Shown piece by piece: positions 63,954 to 64,000 of a stretch of DNA of 64,000 nt. Position 1 is the first letter of the stretch, and every line of letters begins with the position of its first letter. The stretch comes from Aculops lycopersici (lineage: Eukaryota; Arthropoda; Arachnida; Trombidiformes; Eriophyidae): positions 10,319,616 to 10,383,615 of the forward strand of contig WNKI01000002.1 in NCBI GenBank assembly GCA_015350385.1, written 5' to 3'. The position numbers and the translations under genes were made by a program. Below the pieces are notes generated by a model. The model was not told the DNA's origin. It saw nothing but the letters and a program-made list of their open reading frames with translations, and searched no databases.

Positions 63954-64000
63954 CTTAACTTAACTTAACTTACTACTAACTTAACTTAACTAACTAACTA
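63954..64000. repeat. CTTAA-type short tandem repeat at window edge
   Basis: Repeated ACTTA/CTAACTAA units running into the end of the window. It does not match a known arthropod telomere repeat (TTAGG). Confidence 0.7.

Larger units (their letters stand above)
62317..64000. other. Region upstream of mesh, to the window edge
   Basis: No credible coding sequence. Two GGCAACAAGTGGC words occur at 62680-62692 and 62841-62853. It has GA runs at 63235-63248 and 63881-63912 and a CTTAA pentamer array at the edge. A gene may start beyond 64000. Confidence 0.45.

Noticed and set aside
63954..64000. Possible telomeric repeat at the window edge
   Set aside because: The unit is CTTAA/CTAA-like and irregular, not TTAGG, and it follows ordinary microsatellite DNA.
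1..64000. tRNA, rRNA and CRISPR
   Set aside because: I looked for T-arm-like GGTTCGANNCC patterns and for regularly spaced repeats; only isolated partial matches (for example near 5670) without a cloverleaf were found. CRISPR is not expected in a nuclear arthropod sequence.

Overview
This is a nuclear eukaryotic window, almost certainly from an arthropod. It carries an R&R-type chitin-binding cuticle protein, the smooth septate junction protein Mesh, capicua and a Brachyury-type T-box gene. About 21 protein genes lie in 64 kb, roughly one per 3 kb, and most are a single uninterrupted reading frame. I could place confident introns only in RpL12, the T-box gene and Hook, all of 99-137 bp. Extreme intron loss together with several shortened conserved proteins (SMARCC, capicua, mitochondrial release factor) suggests a reduced mite genome, for example an eriophyoid mite. 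The species is inference; nothing here was searched against a database.

Left part (1-16 kb): a helical-repeat protein that runs off the left edge, the mitochondrial rhomboid PARL, a cuticle protein, a 6 kb non-coding stretch, a chimeric pseudogene, an XTBD-domain protein, an unknown secreted six-cysteine protein, and a p24/TMED cargo receptor.

Middle left (16.7-26.6 kb): a run of mostly mitochondrial housekeeping genes (PDSS2, TOMM6-like, PTPMT1, mtRF1) interleaved with Hook and a SMARCC/Moira SWI/SNF subunit. Four copies of a ~205 bp terminal-inverted-repeat element (MITE-like, TA target site) lie in or near this run. One copy travelled to 10.9 kb together with pieces of the mtRF1 and Hook genes, forming an inverted, reordered chimeric pseudogene.

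Middle right (26.6-49 kb): developmental regulators with long non-coding flanks (Brachyury-like T-box, capicua) alternate with compact housekeeping genes (RpL12, Rab8-like GTPase, DPH2, thiamin pyrophosphokinase, ERp57/PDIA3). There is also one gene of unknown family (44.2-45.9 kb) and one tentative multi-exon gene (38.3-39.0 kb).

Right part (49.8-64 kb): a 1307-residue low-complexity protein with C-terminal WKRQ repeats resembling phostensin/taperin, a long non-coding interval rich in microsatellites, then mesh and its upstream region. I saw no tRNA, rRNA or CRISPR array. No gene cluster looks like a new multi-gene system. The most unusual items are the MITE-linked chimeric duplication, the release factor without domain 1, the stripped-down SMARCC and capicua, the Rab8-like protein without a usual prenylation motif, and the motifs shared between distant non-coding regions.
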